Shown: positions 5,120 through 7,097 of the stretch, in pieces | Position numbering within the stretch: the first letter of the stretch is position 1 | Layout of the letters: every line of letters begins with the position of its first letter | DNA from: an uncultured Bacteroidota bacterium | GTDB lineage: Bacteria > Bacteroidota > Bacteroidia > Chitinophagales > Chitinophagaceae | Assembly (NCBI GenBank): GCA_903905685.1 | Contig: CAIVHI010000044.1 | Span: forward strand, 1-7,097 | Direction of reading: 5' to 3' | Length of the DNA: 7,097 nucleotides | Notes under the pieces: model-generated | The model's input: the letters and a program-made list of their open reading frames with translations, nothing else | Database searches by the model: none | Told to the model about the DNA's origin: nothing | Translations under genes and position numbers: made by a program

Positions 5120-5524
5120 ATGAAGAAAGACGAGGTTCCGCAAGATGATGGCAGTTTGTCCAAGAGCAATTTGAAGGAGTTGATATATGCTACCGATGAA
5201 GGTGGCCGCTACACCACTACCCTCAGCTCGGGCTGGGAGCCCAAAAGCATCGCCCTGTCGCAGTCGCTTGACGCCATCAATGAGCGGGTGGCCGATGCAC
5301 TGGCCAAGGTGAAGGGCGGCGAAGCGAGTGTGCTCTACTACCTCATGGAGTTGCACCGTATGGATGTGCCCGTCTTGGCCGGCTATGCCGGCACTTGGCA
5401 GTGGCGCGTGAAGCGGCACTTCAAACCCGAAGTATTCGAAAAACTGGACGATAGGACTATAAAAAAATATGCAGATGCATTCGGGATGTCGCCCGATGCC
5501 CTGCGGCACTTCAAACCCGAATGA
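5120..5524 (+). CDS. Uncharacterised 134-residue protein of the pigment operon
   Basis: 134 residues, no signal peptide or membrane segment, so probably cytoplasmic. Sections with a conserved look are GGRYTTTLSSGWEPKSIALSQ (about 28-48, read in pieces), a helical stretch around LDAINERVADALAKVKGGE (50-68), SVLYYLMELHRMDVPVLAGYAG (70-91, in pieces), and TWQWRVKRHFKPE (92-104). I believe such small proteins accompany BtrH-like genes in flexirubin-type clusters, but I know no function. An exact 19-bp in-frame repeat makes the sequence RHFKPE appear at 99-104 and again as the last six residues (129-134). The final codons overlap the ATG of the next gene (ATGA, 5521-5524), implying coupled translation with the BtrH-like protein, possibly its partner. 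The start ATG is 14 bases after the previous stop, without a clear SD. Confidence 0.8.
   Translation: MKKDEVPQDDGSLSKSNLKELIYATDEGGRYTTTLSSGWEPKSIALSQSLDAINERVADALAKVKGGEASVLYYLMELHRMDVPVLAGYAGTWQWRVKRHFKPEVFEKLDDRTIKKYADAFGMSPDALRHFKPE
5413..5521 (+). repeat. 19-bp exact direct repeat, 90-bp period, within the 134-residue gene
   Basis: GCGGCACTTCAAACCCGAA is found at 5413-5431 and 5503-5521. The period of 90 bases is exactly 30 codons, so both copies encode RHFKPE in the same frame. The second copy forms the 3' end of the gene and supplies the A that begins the ATGA overlap with the next gene. The 71 bases between copies are not repeated. Confidence 0.9.
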
Positions 5525-6522
5525 TGCAGACCGATTTCAAACACCGGCAGTCGGCACACTGTGAGAACGGTGTGATTGCCAACTTATTGACAGACAAAGG
5601 CATGGCCGTATCCGAACCCATGATGTTCGGTATCGGCTCCGGGCTGTTCTTCGTCTACCTGCCCTTCCTGAAGGTGAACTATGCTCCGGCATTCAGCTAC
5701 AGGCCCATGCCGGGCCTCATCTTTAGGCGGGCGGCCAAACGGTTGGGTCTCACGGTGAAACGCCAAAAATTCTCGTCTCCTGCCGCTGCTGCTGCTGCAT
5801 TGGACGACAACTTGAGGAACAACATCCCCACAGGCTTGCAGGTGGGTGTATACAACCTGACCTACTTCCCCGACGAATACCGGTTCCACTTCAATGCCCA
5901 CAACTTGGTGGTATATGGCAAGACAGACACCGGCTACCTCATCAGCGACCCCGTGATGGAGACCGTCACCACGCTCACGTTTCAGGAGTTGGAGCGGGTG
6001 CGGTTTGCGAAGGGGCCATTTGCGCCCAAGGGGCACATGTATTACCCCACGAAGTGGCCCGAGCACCCCGACCTAAAGGGTGCAATTCTGAAAGGCATCA
6101 AAAATACCTGTCGAGACATGCTGGCACCACTGCCGTTGATAGGCGTACGGGGTATGCGGAAGGTGGCCGACGCCATAACGAAATGGCCCACGAAATTGGG
6201 CGTAAAGACTGCCAACCACTACTTGGCACAGTTGGTGCGCATGCAGGAGGAAATAGGTACCGGCGGCGGCGGCTTCCGGTTTATTTATGCCGCATTCCTT
6301 CAGGAGGCGGCCGACGTGCTCGGCAACGACAGGCTCTTGGAATTGTCGGGGGAAATGACCGCCATTGGCGACCTTTGGCGGCAGTTTGCCTTGGAGGCAT
6401 CCCGGGTGTGCAAAAACCGCAGCACCCAACCCGACGCCTACAACAGCCTTGCAATCCGCTTGCAGAACTTGGCCGACCTTGAAGAAGCATTTTTCAAAAA
6501 ACTGCGGAGCGCCATCAAATAA
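5521..6522 (+). CDS. BtrH-like (C39-peptidase-fold) acyltransferase-type protein with DUF4872-like C-terminal domain
   Basis: 333 residues. The N-terminal part matches the BtrH N-terminal domain: HRQSAHCENGVIANLL has the probable nucleophile Cys14, GIGSGLFFVY follows at 37-46, AHNLVVYG gives His127, and YLISDPV gives Asp143, a Cys-His-Asp arrangement as in papain-like C39 folds. The C-terminal half (about 180-333) is helical and includes IGTGGGGFRFIYAAFLQEA (244-262), typical of the DUF4872 region that usually accompanies this domain. BtrH from butirosin biosynthesis moves an acyl group from a carrier protein to an aminoglycoside amine. By analogy this protein may transfer a polyene acyl chain from ACP to an acceptor; in flexirubins the ester between aryl-polyene acid and dialkylresorcinol would be the obvious candidate. 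That role is inference. A (GCT)4 tract gives six alanines at 88-93. It overlaps the previous gene by four bases; the next starts 9 bases downstream. Confidence 0.87.
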   Translation: MMQTDFKHRQSAHCENGVIANLLTDKGMAVSEPMMFGIGSGLFFVYLPFLKVNYAPAFSYRPMPGLIFRRAAKRLGLTVKRQKFSSPAAAAAALDDNLRNNIPTGLQVGVYNLTYFPDEYRFHFNAHNLVVYGKTDTGYLISDPVMETVTTLTFQELERVRFAKGPFAPKGHMYYPTKWPEHPDLKGAILKGIKNTCRDMLAPLPLIGVRGMRKVADAITKWPTKLGVKTANHYLAQLVRMQEEIGTGGGGFRFIYAAFLQEAADVLGNDRLLELSGEMTAIGDLWRQFALEASRVCKNRSTQPDAYNSLAIRLQNLADLEEAFFKKLRSAIK

Positions 6523-6531
6523 AGAGCCCAT

Positions 6532-7097
6532 TTGGAACACATCATCACCATACAACACCTGTCGAAACAGTACCGGGGAAGCGGGGTTTATGCCCTTGAA
6601 GACCTGAACCTGGCGGTGGAGCGAGGCATGATATTCGGCCTGCTGGGACCCAACGGCGCCGGCAAGACAACGTTGCTATCCATCCTTTGCGGATTGGTGG
6701 CGCCCAGCTCCGGCAGCTTCACCATTGCAGGCTACAGCTACGGCAGTCACGGACGGCAAATTCGCCGCCTCATGGGGGTGGTGCCTCAGGAATATGCACT
6801 CTATCCCACCCTGACCGCCCGCGAAAACCTGAACTACTTCGGCAGCATGTATGGCTTGAGTGGCCGAAATTTGCGGGAAAAGGTGGAGAGCGGATTGGAA
6901 TTCATGGGCTTGGCGGAGTTTGGCGGGAAACGCATAGAGACCTTTTCGGGAGGCATGAAACGCCGCATCAACCTGTTGGCAGGCATCTTGCACGACCCCG
7001 AAATCCTGTTTCTCGACGAGCCCACCGTAGGGGTGGACGTGCATTCCAAAAACGCCATCATGGAGTTCTTGAAGCTGCGCAACGCCGCCGGCACCAC
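6532..7097 (+). CDS. ABC transporter ATP-binding protein (C-terminus outside window)
   Basis: 188 codons to the right edge. The ATPase motifs are complete as far as visible: Walker A GPNGAGKT (39-46), Q-loop VVPQE (Gln86), signature FSGGMKRR (138-145), Walker B ILFLDE (158-163) and D-loop GVD (167-169). The H-loop lies beyond the edge. The F-S-G-G-M signature and L-x-P-T-L-T-A-R-E-N-L section are typical of ABC-2-type exporters (ATPase as a separate subunit). The only possible start that keeps EHIITIQHLSKQY is TTG at 6532, 9 bases after the previous stop (TAA 6520-6522) in the same frame; the first ATG in frame lies near codon 33, past the first strand and too late. Probably energises export or membrane placement of the pigment or a precursor, with permease genes expected further right. 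Confidence 0.9.
   Translation, partial: MEHIITIQHLSKQYRGSGVYALEDLNLAVERGMIFGLLGPNGAGKTTLLSILCGLVAPSSGSFTIAGYSYGSHGRQIRRLMGVVPQEYALYPTLTARENLNYFGSMYGLSGRNLREKVESGLEFMGLAEFGGKRIETFSGGMKRRINLLAGILHDPEILFLDEPTVGVDVHSKNAIMEFLKLRNAAGT

Noticed and set aside
4898..5509. Leftward 203-codon open frame
   Set aside because: Antisense to the second hotdog gene and the 134-residue gene, with no domain character.
5785..5796. (GCT)4 tract as a variable microsatellite
   Set aside because: Only four units, in-frame alanine codons in a helical section; too short to suggest programmed variation.

Overview
The window looks like chromosomal DNA from a member of the Bacteroidota, probably Chitinophagaceae or a near relative. 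Evidence for this: a secreted protein ending in a type IX secretion (T9SS) C-terminal sorting domain, signal peptides ending in A-Q, a lipoprotein of the Bacteroidota 'SCxK' type, A/T-rich -7 boxes of the TAnnTTTG kind in place of sigma70 boxes, few Shine-Dalgarno sequences, and a pigment operon of the flexirubin / aryl-polyene type. The assignment is inferred from sequence character, not from a database match.

Left part (1-2160). A leftward putative lipoprotein gene runs off the left edge (start 469). It is divergent from a rightward gene (644-2095) for a 483-residue T9SS cargo protein with YD-like repeats. That gene ends in a textbook intrinsic terminator (2116-2160). The 174-base divergent spacer holds a good -7 box for the leftward gene, a weaker one for the rightward gene, and an 11-bp direct repeat.

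Middle part (2161-3887). From 2161 to 2612 no intact convincing gene is visible, only a rightward gene-like remnant and a leftward 42-codon ORF interrupted at a run of seven C. To its right a leftward two-gene unit is read: a 310-residue secreted protein (start 3887) and, coupled to it by a TAATG overlap, a roughly 113-residue gene that is open only if one extra G is removed near 2890. That gene is either a recent pseudogene or a sequencing error.

Right part (3888-7097). A 334-base divergent spacer with four copies of a CAATCCRAC-like 9-mer and a TATATTTG box precedes a tightly packed rightward operon. Its order is: hotdog dehydratase-like protein 1, hotdog dehydratase-like protein 2 (ATGA overlap), an unrecognised 134-residue protein, a BtrH-like acyltransferase-type protein (ATGA overlap), and an ABC transporter ATPase cut by the right edge. 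The two hotdog proteins resemble the paired dehydratases of aryl-polyene pathways. The BtrH-like protein is a candidate acyl-ACP-dependent transferase, and the ABC protein probably serves export or envelope placement of the product. My reading is that this is one segment of a flexirubin-type or related aryl-polyene lipid cluster whose ketosynthases, carrier proteins and further genes would lie to the right of the window.
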